This document shows positions 33,999 through 42,593 of a DNA stretch of 64,000 nucleotides, in pieces; position 1 is the stretch's first letter; each line of letters starts with the position of its first letter. The position numbers were made by a program, and so were the translations under genes. The DNA comes from Aliidiomarina soli (GTDB lineage Bacteria > Pseudomonadota > Gammaproteobacteria > Enterobacterales > Alteromonadaceae), in contig NZ_PIPO01000006.1 in assembly GCF_003986975.1 (NCBI RefSeq), positions 124,001-188,000 on the forward strand, given 5' to 3'. Under the pieces are notes generated by a model. The model was not told where the DNA came from, did no database searches, and worked only from the letters and a program-made list of their open reading frames with translations.

Positions 33999-36659
33999 AT
34001 GGTATGGGTAACGGCAGCGGCGTTGCTGGTGCTAGCTGGTTGTAACTCTGACGATTCGGGGTTACGTGAAGAGGCTATCAGTGCCGAGCTGAACCAGGGC
34101 GGGCAGTGGCAGCAAAGTCTGGCGCTGGGGCAATTTGCCAGTGTCATAGAAAGCCCGCAACATGGTCAGTTGCAGGTAGCCAGCGACAGCCTGACCTATA
34201 CGCCGGAGCCTTCGTTCCGTGGCACCGACAGTGCGCGGGTGGAAGGCAGCAACGCAATCTACTCGCTGACGTTTAGCGTTTTGGCGGTTAATCAGCCGCC
34301 GCAACTACTCAACGCGCAAATCGAAGTCGTCGCCCATCGTGAGATCCGCGGTCAGCTCGAGGTTTACGACCAGGATGACGACCCGATTCAGTTTGAAGTT
34401 ATCGAAGCACCAGAGCAGGGGAATTTCAGCCTCAACAACAGCGGTGGTTTCGACTACCAGCTTGGCGAACTGGCGCTACCCAATGCCTCCTTCACTGTGT
34501 CTATTTCAGACAACGTGAATGACCCGGTTATTGAAACCGTCACCTTACTGCCGGCATATAGCAGCAATGAGGAAAAGGCGGCGTATTACTATCACTCGCG
34601 TCACTCCCATCTGGTCCAGGCGGAGCAACGTCTGCAGCAAATCAATTCAGACCGGGATACGGTCGGCGGCTACCAGCGGCTGGCCGAGGGCTATCTGTAT
34701 GCGAGCATGGATGGTGAAATGCAGCGCCTGCTCGACGCACGGATTACAGGCCAGGAGGATAGGGCCTATACGCTGGCTGATCTGGCTACCATTTACAACA
34801 GACGCAACGAGCCGGAACACGCCGCTGAGTTCAGACGCGAGGCCTTAACGACTCACGCTCAAATGGTGCTCGACAACGGCATCGAAAACATGACCAACAG
34901 CAACGGCAGCTTTTACTGGACTTTACGCATCCGAGCGCTCGAAGCTGGTGATGACGAACTTGCTGAGCGGATTGACAGACAAACCCGGTCATATGTCGAC
35001 GCTCTCGGCGGTGGTGAATACATGAAGGCGAGTGGCTATATTATTCAGGGCCTGCGCGCAGCGGCACAAAGTAGTACTGAAGACGCCCTGACGAGTGGAC
35101 GGTCAAGTGATTACGAGAGCGCATTAGCGGCTATTGACCAAATCTCGTATACGGTGACCCAGACGGGTTACCAAACCACCCGGGACGACGAACGCCTGTT
35201 CAAAATCGCACCGCTTTATAGCGGCTGGGCGACAGAGCTGTACTATTTTATCGGCGACCGTGAATCGGCTAAGCGGCAGCTCGCTTATACCATCTCGTTT
35301 TATCAGGCCACCGATTACGACCCGGATTATCAGTTCGACGCACTCCCCTATGCTGATATTACTCTGCGCGATTATGCCATTCCGTTGAAAGACGCGGCGG
35401 GTGTTTTCGCTTTGCTGTATCCGGATGCCGATAATAATGTCCCGCTCGATATACTCGAAGCAGTGGACTCAAATCAATATGACAGGGCGCTGGCCGTGAT
35501 CGAGGATATGCAGTTCCTCAGGCGAACCATGGAAGGCGAGCCGGTAGCGACTGTTATCAACGACTTACTGGCTTACTACGACGGCAGCACCCGCAACCAG
35601 ATAGCAATGCTGACTGAGTCCGGTTCGAGCAACCCTAACTTCGGCAGCCTGCTGCGCCGGTTCGGTTACAGCGTGCAGGCGGACGCGGCGGTAGATGCTG
35701 CCTTTGATATTGTTAACTCAAACCTGTTTGCTACAGAGCAAGGGCATTCGGCGCAGTATTTAACCGGCTCCAGCGGCTGCTTCAAAGTGATTAATATTAT
35801 CCATCGTGATGTAAGCGCGGAGCTGGCGCGTGAGCGCGCTGCAGCCTGTGAAAACCTGCTTGGCAGAGCTTCAGCGCAACGTGTGGCGAATATCCACAAC
35901 GTGATCAGCACCTACCTGCTGGTCGACCGGGTAGAAGATGCGATTAGTCTGTATCCTCAGGCCATCTACCAGCTAGATATCAGTGAAGAAAGCGCACTGA
36001 GTAAAGCTGGTGACTGGTTTTATCTGGCGAAATTGATGGCGCGGGCACGAAGCTACGAGCATGCGATGGAAGCTGCTGAAAAGGGCTTCGCCCAGCTTAG
36101 CCTGGCACCCACAACGACCCCGAGTGAGATCAAGGCGGTGCTGACGGAGCTGGAGAATGTATCGGGCCTGTCCAAGAAGACCAGTATTTACAATATCACT
36201 AACTCACTAATGGTGGAGCTGCGCTCCCACGCCTATACCCAGCCTGAGTACCAAAGCTGGATGCAACAGCTGAACCAGCTTAGCGGGAATCTGCTGGATA
36301 CGCTGACTGCTGAGGTGATGGCACAACCAGACCCGGAACATGAAGGACTCAGCGAGGAGCTGGTGGAGGCACTCAGTGCAGCCCGTCTGTATAGCAAAGC
36401 CGAGCAGGTCGCGGCGTCGCTGGCAGTGGGTGATGCAGAACGCCTGCAGCTAAATGCGCTGATATCGGAAATTCAGGCAGTGCAGGATGATTTCCCGGCT
36501 AGCGTAATCGCAACGGTGGATACGGATGTGGATGGCCGCGCCAACTTCTTCGCGGTGTCGGCTACCACTGAGCAACTGGCAGAGACCGATATCGAACTGG
36601 ATGACGACGCAGACGGCGATGGGGTGAGGGATGAAAATGATCCGCAACCATTGGGTTAG
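33984..36659 (+). CDS. Iron-regulated giant lipoprotein with Ig-like start and helical-repeat body
   Basis: 891 residues. Lipobox VLAGC with Cys20. Residues about 45-190 form two Ig/cadherin-like modules (GQLQVASDSLTYTPEPSFRGTDSARV; VNQPPQLLNAQIEV to NDPVIETVTLLP). The middle (about 195-840) is alpha-helical and TPR-like, suited to a protein-protein scaffold. The end DDDADGDGVRDENDPQP is a thrombospondin type 3-like Ca-binding repeat. Overlaps the TonB receptor gene by 29 bases, so both are coupled. I cannot name a family. A surface- or periplasm-facing partner of the receptor is the simplest inference. RBS GGATGG, 7 bases before ATG. Confidence 0.75.
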   Translation: MKMIRMVWVTAAALLVLAGCNSDDSGLREEAISAELNQGGQWQQSLALGQFASVIESPQHGQLQVASDSLTYTPEPSFRGTDSARVEGSNAIYSLTFSVLAVNQPPQLLNAQIEVVAHREIRGQLEVYDQDDDPIQFEVIEAPEQGNFSLNNSGGFDYQLGELALPNASFTVSISDNVNDPVIETVTLLPAYSSNEEKAAYYYHSRHSHLVQAEQRLQQINSDRDTVGGYQRLAEGYLYASMDGEMQRLLDARITGQEDRAYTLADLATIYNRRNEPEHAAEFRREALTTHAQMVLDNGIENMTNSNGSFYWTLRIRALEAGDDELAERIDRQTRSYVDALGGGEYMKASGYIIQGLRAAAQSSTEDALTSGRSSDYESALAAIDQISYTVTQTGYQTTRDDERLFKIAPLYSGWATELYYFIGDRESAKRQLAYTISFYQATDYDPDYQFDALPYADITLRDYAIPLKDAAGVFALLYPDADNNVPLDILEAVDSNQYDRALAVIEDMQFLRRTMEGEPVATVINDLLAYYDGSTRNQIAMLTESGSSNPNFGSLLRRFGYSVQADAAVDAAFDIVNSNLFATEQGHSAQYLTGSSGCFKVINIIHRDVSAELARERAAACENLLGRASAQRVANIHNVISTYLLVDRVEDAISLYPQAIYQLDISEESALSKAGDWFYLAKLMARARSYEHAMEAAEKGFAQLSLAPTTTPSEIKAVLTELENVSGLSKKTSIYNITNSLMVELRSHAYTQPEYQSWMQQLNQLSGNLLDTLTAEVMAQPDPEHEGLSEELVEALSAARLYSKAEQVAASLAVGDAERLQLNALISEIQAVQDDFPASVIATVDTDVDGRANFFAVSATTEQLAETDIELDDDADGDGVRDENDPQPLG

Positions 36660-39333
36660 AGCCTCGCTGCTGGCGCTGACATGGATGTTTTGCGGTACGC
36701 TGCTGGCGCAGTCAGAGCAAGAGTCTGAGGTAGAGGCATTGCAAACCAGTGACAGTGCGACGGAAGCGGACACTGAGGCAGACCCACGTATCGAACGGAT
36801 TGAAATACGCGGCAGACGCTGGTTGCCGGAGACCACCACAGCTGAGGGCAGCTTTACCCTCAGCCGTGAGTTTCTCGACAACGCCCTGAAAGGCAACGGC
36901 AATGTCACTGATATGCTGTTATTTTTACCGGGCGTGCAGGGTGCTGAAGGGGCGTTAAGTGCAGATCGGCAAGGCGAAATCAAAAGCCAGCTGATTTCAG
37001 TGTCCGGGGCACAACCCTGGCAGACCTCGTTTGTGCTTGACGGGCTGGACAACAACTCGTACCTCGACCCTGGTAGTTCCGGGCGCTCCGTGACGGCGAT
37101 TAACGATGTTCAGGGGCATCCAGAAGCGTCCTTTGTGAACCATGAGCTGATTGGCAGCGTCACCCTGTATGACAGCAACGTGCCTGCGCGATTCGGTGCT
37201 TTTAACGGCGGCGTTGTTGATATGGAGTTGCGCTATGCGCAGTCGGCACCGACGTTTACCCTTGATTACCGGCGTTCGAACAGCGGGTGGGGCAGCTATC
37301 ACTACATTGACGACCGTCGCTACAACGAAGACGCTGAAGCAGCTGCGCAACAGATAGACTGGCCGCGTGAACCCGAATTCGATAAGGAAAGCCTGACCTT
37401 CAGCCTGAGCCACCAGCTCAGCGACCGGCAGTCATTAATGCTGTCGGTGGCCCGCACCACTTCAACCATTACCGACATCAGTTTAAATGAAGCGGTGCAA
37501 ACCGAGCGCGAGTCAGTCAGTACATCGCTTAGCTATCAATTGGACGACCTGCTATTTGACCGCTTGCGCTTCAATCTGGGCTATTCACCCTATAGCGGCC
37601 GTCATTTGATCAAAGACGTCCTGGACTCAGAATTCGATCTCGACGGCGGCGGCATGCGGGCAAGTGTGGGCGCATGGAACTCGTTGTGGGGTGGGCAGTG
37701 GCAGGCGAAACTGGCCTGGAGCCAGAGCGAAAATAGCCGTCAGGCGCCGAATGTATTTTTACCCTGGTATCGGGCAGCGGGAAAAGACTGGGGCATCGAT
37801 CAGGGGTCGCCGCCATTTAGCATGCAAGGCGGTTACGGCGATTTGGATAAAACCCAGACCAGTTGGTCGGCGACAACGGACTTTAGTCGCGAGCTGGATG
37901 CTCAGTGGCTAGGGGCGCGGCACAGCTTTGAACTAGGGCTCGGTGTTGAGCGTATGCTACTGCGTCGCCAGCGGCCACAGACATCGGCGGTTTATTCTGC
38001 TCCGTTTCGCGACGCCAGTGTGCAGTGTGGCGGGCAGACCCTGGACTGTATCGAGCAAAGTTACCGTATGTCACTGGACGAACTGGCGGCAGAACTGGGC
38101 GGGCAAATTGATTTTAGCAACCCTGACCATATTCAGGCGTATCAAGATAACTTACTGACACGTGGTCAGTTCATGCGCTACCGGCGGCTGTACCTCAGCG
38201 AAGACATCGAAGTGATACTGAATCAAGCGAACGCCTATGCAGAGTACCATTTTGACTGGCCGCGCCTGCAACTGACGCTTGGTGGTCGTAGTGACTATGA
38301 CGATTTTCTTGAGAACCTTAACCTGGCGTATCGAACCCGTGCCTCCTGGGATCTGTTTGGCAACGACATGACGCGGCTGAATGCCGGCTTCAATCGTTAC
38401 TATGCGGCCAATTTAGTGACTTATCAGTTACGTGAGGCGCAACGGCCTTACCTGACCCAGTATCGTCCTATTAGCAACGGTGAGGTAGCGGGCTGGATTA
38501 CCTCGTCGTCGGCGGCCCGCTATCGCTATCGGTTCGATGATGTGCGCACTCCCTACAGTGACGAGGTGAGTGTTGGCATTAACCAGCGGCTTTGGCACAA
38601 CGCTATGCTGACGCTGCGCTACGTGCAGCGACGGGGTTATGACCAGATCACCCGAGGCCCGCAGGAGTATATTGATGGTTACACCTATCTGTACCAGACC
38701 AATGAAGGCTCGAACCGGCATGACCGGGTGTCACTGTCGCTTAACCAGGCGTGGCAGAACCATTCGCTGACGTTCAACATTAATTACACCGACAATGAAA
38801 GCAGTGCAGAGTCGTATGACGACACGGTGCTGGGCGTACCCGAAGACGAGTTGGTGGTGTTGCGGCGGCAAATTGAAGTGGGTGATGAAGCGGGGACGAT
38901 GTACCAGTTGATGAGCTACGACGACCTGACCCGGCGGCAGATGGACTTTAGCCGTCCGTTAACCGCAAACCTGGTGTGGAACGCGAGCTGGCTGGAGGCA
39001 TTCAGCTCAACACTGAGCCTGGCCTATGTCGGCGAGTTTGAATCGGTCATTGATACCGGCATTTTGTACGAGATGTCGCGCGGCGACGTCGTGTGTGACG
39101 ACTGTGATTTGCAGAATTTGACCTACCCGTTGTTCGACGAGTACGAAAGGCCTGCCCGGGTGAGCACCAATGCGCGGCTGGAGTATCGCTTAGGCCTGAG
39201 TAAGGACTGGAGCGCGGCGCTGAACCTGGAAATCAATAACCTGTTTAACCAGCGTACTCACCTGGTGTCACCGGGGTCCGCCGGAATCGAAGTGGGCCGG
39301 GAGTTCTGGCTGGGAGTGAATGTACGGTGGTAA
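36631..39333 (+). CDS. TonB-dependent outer-membrane receptor
   Basis: 900 residues. Signal peptide ending near LLAQS, a short acidic linker, TonB-box-like IERIEIRGRR, then a plug domain (LDNALKGNGNVTDMLLFLPGVQGAEG, FVLDGLDNNSYLDPG, VTLYDSNVPARFGAFNGGVVDMEL) and a 22-strand barrel ending LGVNVRW with the aromatic terminus. Substrate not evident; Fur sites suggest an iron source (siderophore, haem or protein-bound iron). Start may be ATG 36631 or ATG 36637; GGTGAGGG fits the latter spacing better. Overlaps genes on both sides. Confidence 0.88.
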   Translation: MKMIRNHWVRASLLALTWMFCGTLLAQSEQESEVEALQTSDSATEADTEADPRIERIEIRGRRWLPETTTAEGSFTLSREFLDNALKGNGNVTDMLLFLPGVQGAEGALSADRQGEIKSQLISVSGAQPWQTSFVLDGLDNNSYLDPGSSGRSVTAINDVQGHPEASFVNHELIGSVTLYDSNVPARFGAFNGGVVDMELRYAQSAPTFTLDYRRSNSGWGSYHYIDDRRYNEDAEAAAQQIDWPREPEFDKESLTFSLSHQLSDRQSLMLSVARTTSTITDISLNEAVQTERESVSTSLSYQLDDLLFDRLRFNLGYSPYSGRHLIKDVLDSEFDLDGGGMRASVGAWNSLWGGQWQAKLAWSQSENSRQAPNVFLPWYRAAGKDWGIDQGSPPFSMQGGYGDLDKTQTSWSATTDFSRELDAQWLGARHSFELGLGVERMLLRRQRPQTSAVYSAPFRDASVQCGGQTLDCIEQSYRMSLDELAAELGGQIDFSNPDHIQAYQDNLLTRGQFMRYRRLYLSEDIEVILNQANAYAEYHFDWPRLQLTLGGRSDYDDFLENLNLAYRTRASWDLFGNDMTRLNAGFNRYYAANLVTYQLREAQRPYLTQYRPISNGEVAGWITSSSAARYRYRFDDVRTPYSDEVSVGINQRLWHNAMLTLRYVQRRGYDQITRGPQEYIDGYTYLYQTNEGSNRHDRVSLSLNQAWQNHSLTFNINYTDNESSAESYDDTVLGVPEDELVVLRRQIEVGDEAGTMYQLMSYDDLTRRQMDFSRPLTANLVWNASWLEAFSSTLSLAYVGEFESVIDTGILYEMSRGDVVCDDCDLQNLTYPLFDEYERPARVSTNARLEYRLGLSKDWSAALNLEINNLFNQRTHLVSPGSAGIEVGREFWLGVNVRW

Positions 39334-40481
39334 GGCGGTTTGTTTGTGGTGTTGCGTTGCTTGGGGTGTTGGCGGGGGCGGTTGCCGCTGAAGCTGACAT
39401 TGGTGCTAATGGTGCTGATGTACGGCAGTTTGCAGATGGCTTTAGCAGCGCAGACTACCTGCAGGCTCAGGATGCGTGGCCGCCTTTGCATCCGCAGGCT
39501 TTAGATGATGTGCAGGCAGTGCCCGATTCATCGGGGGTTGATGCGTTGTTAGCGGAACTTGGCGAGCAGCTGTTCTTTGACCCGGGGCTATCAGGCGATG
39601 GCAGCGTCCGCTGCGGTAGTTGCCACCGGCCTGAGCAGCACTTTGCCGATAGCGACAAGCTGTCGCCCGGTGTCGAAGGACGATTAGGCAAGCGCACCAC
39701 GCCGATGCTGCGTTTAATTGAACACTGGGACGTGCTGTTCTGGGACGCTCGGGTGGATAGCCTGGAAGCGTTGGTGGAGCAGCCACTGACCGCGGCGCAT
39801 GAAATGAACAATAGTACAGAGGCGGCGGTGGAGTATGTGCGTGGTCAACCTCGTTATGTTGAGCAGTTTGCGGCAGTGGCCTTCGGCGATGTTGGTTCAG
39901 GTCATGTTGCTGAAGCAAATAATGCCGACAGCGAAGACGTCAGCTGGTGGCATATTGCGCGTGCGATAGCGGAGTTTATGCGCAGTATTGAAGCGCCCGA
40001 GCGACCGTTCGACCATTTTATGCGTGCTGTGGATGCCTCGGACTACGCGGCGGCTACTGAGGTATTCACCGCTGAGGAGATAGAAGGCTTGCACCTGTTT
40101 CGTGGTAAAGCCGGCTGCGTGCAATGCCATAGCGGGGTTTTGCTATCAGATCAGCGACTGCACAATATCGGCCTGACTTACTATGGCCGACGGCACGAAG
40201 ATCTGGGCCATTACCTGATAAGCGGCGAAGCCAGCGACGTCGGCAAATTCCGTACCCCGTCCTTACGCTACCTGGGTGAACGCAATCATTTTATGCACAA
40301 CGGCCTGTTTAACGATCTGCTTGGCATTATCCGCATGTACAGCCACGGTGGAGCAAGACCGCGCCCACGAGGTGAGCAGGTGGACGACCCACTGTTCCCC
40401 GTCACCTCCGAACTATTGCAACCATTCCCTTTAACCCCCGACGAAGAGCAGGCACTGCTAGCCTTCCTGCAAACGTTGTGA
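39327..40481 (+). CDS. Di-haem cytochrome c peroxidase / MauG-family protein
   Basis: 384 residues with a signal peptide (VCGVALLGVLAGAVAA) and two haem c sites: Cys96-x2-Cys99-His100 and Cys264-x2-Cys267-His268. KFRTPSLRYLGERNHFMHNG is the conserved late segment of the CcpA/MauG group. Starts with GTG at 39327 inside the last codons of the receptor gene (7-base overlap). Known roles of the family are H2O2 reduction and oxidation of protein Trp/Tyr residues (MauG, MbnH). In an operon with receptor and lipoprotein, modification of a partner protein is worth considering. Stop TGA shares its A with locus 12. Confidence 0.88.
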   Translation: MVRRFVCGVALLGVLAGAVAAEADIGANGADVRQFADGFSSADYLQAQDAWPPLHPQALDDVQAVPDSSGVDALLAELGEQLFFDPGLSGDGSVRCGSCHRPEQHFADSDKLSPGVEGRLGKRTTPMLRLIEHWDVLFWDARVDSLEALVEQPLTAAHEMNNSTEAAVEYVRGQPRYVEQFAAVAFGDVGSGHVAEANNADSEDVSWWHIARAIAEFMRSIEAPERPFDHFMRAVDASDYAAATEVFTAEEIEGLHLFRGKAGCVQCHSGVLLSDQRLHNIGLTYYGRRHEDLGHYLISGEASDVGKFRTPSLRYLGERNHFMHNGLFNDLLGIIRMYSHGGARPRPRGEQVDDPLFPVTSELLQPFPLTPDEEQALLAFLQTL

Positions 40482-40561
40482 TTCAACATTCAAGCGCGGG
40501 GCTTGAATGTTGAATCCAGGCGGCAGATTCAATGATCAAGCCCCGCGCTCGATCGTTGAAT
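40481..40561. repeat. REP-like palindrome locus 12 (inverted pair)
   Basis: Unit 40481-40515 has perfect arms; unit 40527-40561 is in CAAGCCCC orientation; 11 bp between. It begins at the last base of the di-haem peroxidase stop codon and ends 43 bp before the serine hydrolase start. Confidence 0.95.
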
Positions 40562-40604
40562 TCGGTCTATTATCATTAGTAGGTGATGATATTAGGGGAA
40601 GACT

Positions 40605-41966
40605 ATGAAGCGATTAGCTTGGGTGGTTGGAACGATGCTGGCGAGTGGTGTTGCGGTAGTGGCATTGGCGGAGCAGATGGATGCGCAGCAGTCGGACCCA
40701 CAAGAGCTTGGTTGGATGCAGGGGTTCCCGCCGCCGGTGGATAAACGCATTATGCAGCCGGAATCTGACTTTTTTAGTTTTCCTAAATTGCGCTGGACGG
40801 TGTGCCACATTCGTGAACTGATGCCGACCACACAAGTGTCACGCGGATTAGCGGCGCCCTCTTCTTTGGACTACGCAATGCCAGACGCTGCTGAAGAGCG
40901 GACCGGATCCGACGTGGGGGCCGTGGTTAACTCCATGTTGCGCGATGAAATCAATAACCTGACCTTTACCCCACTCAACAGCGAAACTGAAATGAGCTGG
41001 CGCGAGTCGCTGGATGCGAATTACACCGATGGCCTCCTGGTCATGCATAAGGGGCAGGTGGTGTATGAGTACTATTCAGGGTGCCTGGATGAAAGCCGAC
41101 AGCACGCAGCGATGTCGATGACGAAATCGCTAACCGGGCTACTGGCGGAGATTCTGGTCGCCGAGGGTACGTTGGATGATACTGCTCGGGTCGACACATT
41201 CGTACCGGAACTTGCGGACAGTGCGTTTGGTGACGCCACAGTGCGGCAAGTAATGGATATGACAACGGCGCTGCAGTTTAGCGAAAACTACGCCGACCCT
41301 AATGCCGATATCTGGCAGTATTCGCGAGCAGCAAGTCCACTGCCGAAGCCTGCTGACTACACTGGGCCGAATGGCTATTTTGAGTATCTGCAAACGGTAG
41401 AAAAAGACGGCGAACACGGCGAGGCGTTCGGTTACAGGACCGTAAACTCAGACGCGTTGGGCTGGATTATCTCCCGTACGAGTGGCGACGCTGTCAGCAC
41501 CCTATTATCAGAACGGATATGGCAGCATATCGACGCAGAACAAGACGCCTACATGACAGTGGATGCGCTAGGCACCCCGTTTGCTGGCGGTGGTTTAAGT
41601 GCAGGACTACGCGACCTGGCTAGAATCGGTCAGTTGATGCTGAATCAAGGCCAAGCAGGCGATCGCCAGGTGTTCCCGGCTGATGTGGTAGCGTCAATTG
41701 AGGGCGGCGGTAACCAGGAAGCCTTTGCCAAAGCTGAATACAGTACCTTGCCTGGCGCCAGTTACCGCAGCATGTGGTGGGTGTTGCACAATGAAAACGG
41801 AGCCTATGCCGCACGTGGCGTACACGGGCAAACTATCTACGTAGACCCCACCGCTGAAATGGTGATCGTGCGTTTCGCTTCCTTCCCCCAGGCTAGCAAC
41901 AGCCTGATAGACCCCACGTCCTTACCTGCATATGCCGCATTGGCAGATTGGTTGCTTCAACGGTAA
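40605..41966 (+). CDS. Serine beta-lactamase-like hydrolase (class C / 6-aminohexanoate-dimer hydrolase fold)
   Basis: 453 residues. Signal peptide to about residue 22. Nucleophile motif Ser171-Met-Thr-Lys174 (SMTKS), the Tyr-containing GYRTVNSDALGWII and the late HGQTIYVDP in place of KTG, together typical of the 6-aminohexanoate-dimer hydrolase/esterase branch of penicillin-binding-like serine hydrolases. Substrate unknown. ATG preceded by AGGGGAAG. The upstream ATTATCATTAGTAGGTGATGATA resembles a weak Fur site, so it may share iron control with the preceding operon. Stop TAA shares its last A with locus 13. Confidence 0.85.
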   Translation: MKRLAWVVGTMLASGVAVVALAEQMDAQQSDPQELGWMQGFPPPVDKRIMQPESDFFSFPKLRWTVCHIRELMPTTQVSRGLAAPSSLDYAMPDAAEERTGSDVGAVVNSMLRDEINNLTFTPLNSETEMSWRESLDANYTDGLLVMHKGQVVYEYYSGCLDESRQHAAMSMTKSLTGLLAEILVAEGTLDDTARVDTFVPELADSAFGDATVRQVMDMTTALQFSENYADPNADIWQYSRAASPLPKPADYTGPNGYFEYLQTVEKDGEHGEAFGYRTVNSDALGWIISRTSGDAVSTLLSERIWQHIDAEQDAYMTVDALGTPFAGGGLSAGLRDLARIGQLMLNQGQAGDRQVFPADVVASIEGGGNQEAFAKAEYSTLPGASYRSMWWVLHNENGAYAARGVHGQTIYVDPTAEMVIVRFASFPQASNSLIDPTSLPAYAALADWLLQR

Positions 41967-41997
41967 TTCAATGATCAAGCGCGGGGCTTGAATGAAT
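41966..41997. repeat. REP-like palindrome locus 13 (single shortened unit)
   Basis: In GCGCGGGG orientation, starting at the last base of the hydrolase stop codon. The right arm lost GTT (GAATGTTGAAT became GAATGAAT). It is the last unit in the window; none occur in the following 22 kb. Confidence 0.9.
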
Positions 41998-42175
41998 AAG
42001 CAGAGCAGTCGCGGAATCATCAGACGCTGTTGGAGAAAGAGATCGAGCGAGTGGTCGGCAGCTCTTTACTGGGGCGGGCCGGTCCTTAGAAAACGTCGGA
42101 TCGCTGGCGAGTTTTTGCGGCAAGCAGGGCAGGGCAACTGAAATTATTTATAGGGCTATAAGCGACATTTGTGTA

Positions 42176-42205
42176 TTGAAGGTTTACTGACTGTTAAGTT
42201 ACACT
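42176..42205 (+). promoter_or_regulatory. Candidate promoter upstream of the polysaccharide locus
   Basis: TTGAAG (42176-42181) and TACACT (42200-42205) at 18-bp spacing. Transcription would start near 42212, just at the inverted repeat. It could drive the long operon or a small RNA ending at 42356. Confidence 0.4.
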
Positions 42206-42321
42206 TAGTCGCTGGTTTAGGGCCGTTTTCCGATACATGCCTTCTTTTTCGCTCTAAACCACTGATAAGGATGTTGTTGCCGTATGTCAGCGCGCGAAGT
42301 AACCAATAACTAACAAGACAT

Positions 42322-42356
42322 AAAGGCCTCGGCGTATTGGTGCGCGGAGGCTTTTT
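42322..42356 (+). terminator. Terminator-like hairpin in the leader
   Basis: AAAGGCCTCGGCG and CGGAGGCTTTTT bracket a short loop; GCCTC (42326-42330) pairs with GAGGC (42347-42351), inner GCG/CGC pairs extend it, and a run of five T follows. It may end a small leader RNA between the promoter and the ops element. Confidence 0.6.
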
Positions 42357-42417
42357 ACGTTACACGAGTGGAGATATATTTCCTCTGAAAGATTACGCAA
42401 AACCTTGATGGCTAATT

Positions 42418-42446
42418 GGGAGCCGTAACCTAAGGGCGGTAGCGTA
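42418..42446 (+). promoter_or_regulatory. JUMPstart with ops element (RfaH recruitment site)
   Basis: The 11-base ops core GGCGGTAGCGT is exact at 42435-42445, preceded by GGGAGCCGTAACCTAA, which parallels the rest of the JUMPstart consensus. AGCG and CGCT at 42441-42455 can form the small non-template hairpin that RfaH reads. It lies 149 bp before the Wzz gene, in the leader of the polysaccharide operon. Confidence 0.9.
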
Positions 42447-42593
42447 TCTATCGCTTAAGAAATATGCCGCAGTATAGTAATATTGATCGATAGTTTAGAA
42501 TCACTAAATCAGCAGAAATGTTTAATTTGCCAACTCAGCATATATGTAGTCAAGTGAGTGCAAATAGTAAAATTATTAATGGAAAGAAATACG

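Larger units (their letters stand above)
41998..42593. other. Long non-coding region before the polysaccharide operon
   Basis: No convincing gene. A 29-codon open stretch 42000-42089 without a good start (ending KEIERVVGSSLLGRAGP then TAG at 42087-42089) looks like the C-terminal remnant of a lost gene. From 42176 on there is a promoter-like pair, an inverted repeat GGTTTAGGGC (42214-42223) / GCTCTAAACC (42251-42260), a terminator-like hairpin at 42322-42356 and the ops/JUMPstart at 42418. The first 130 bases are G+C-rich, the remainder A+T-rich. Confidence 0.6.

Noticed and set aside
40562-40604. Fur box before the serine hydrolase
   Set aside because: ATTATCATTAGTAGGTGATGATA shows half-site resemblance only; noted in the gene entry but not called as a site.
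10125-41997. CRISPR array or CRISPR-like repeats
   Set aside because: Units are scattered singly or in pairs over 32 kb, in both orientations, with no regular spacers and no cas genes.
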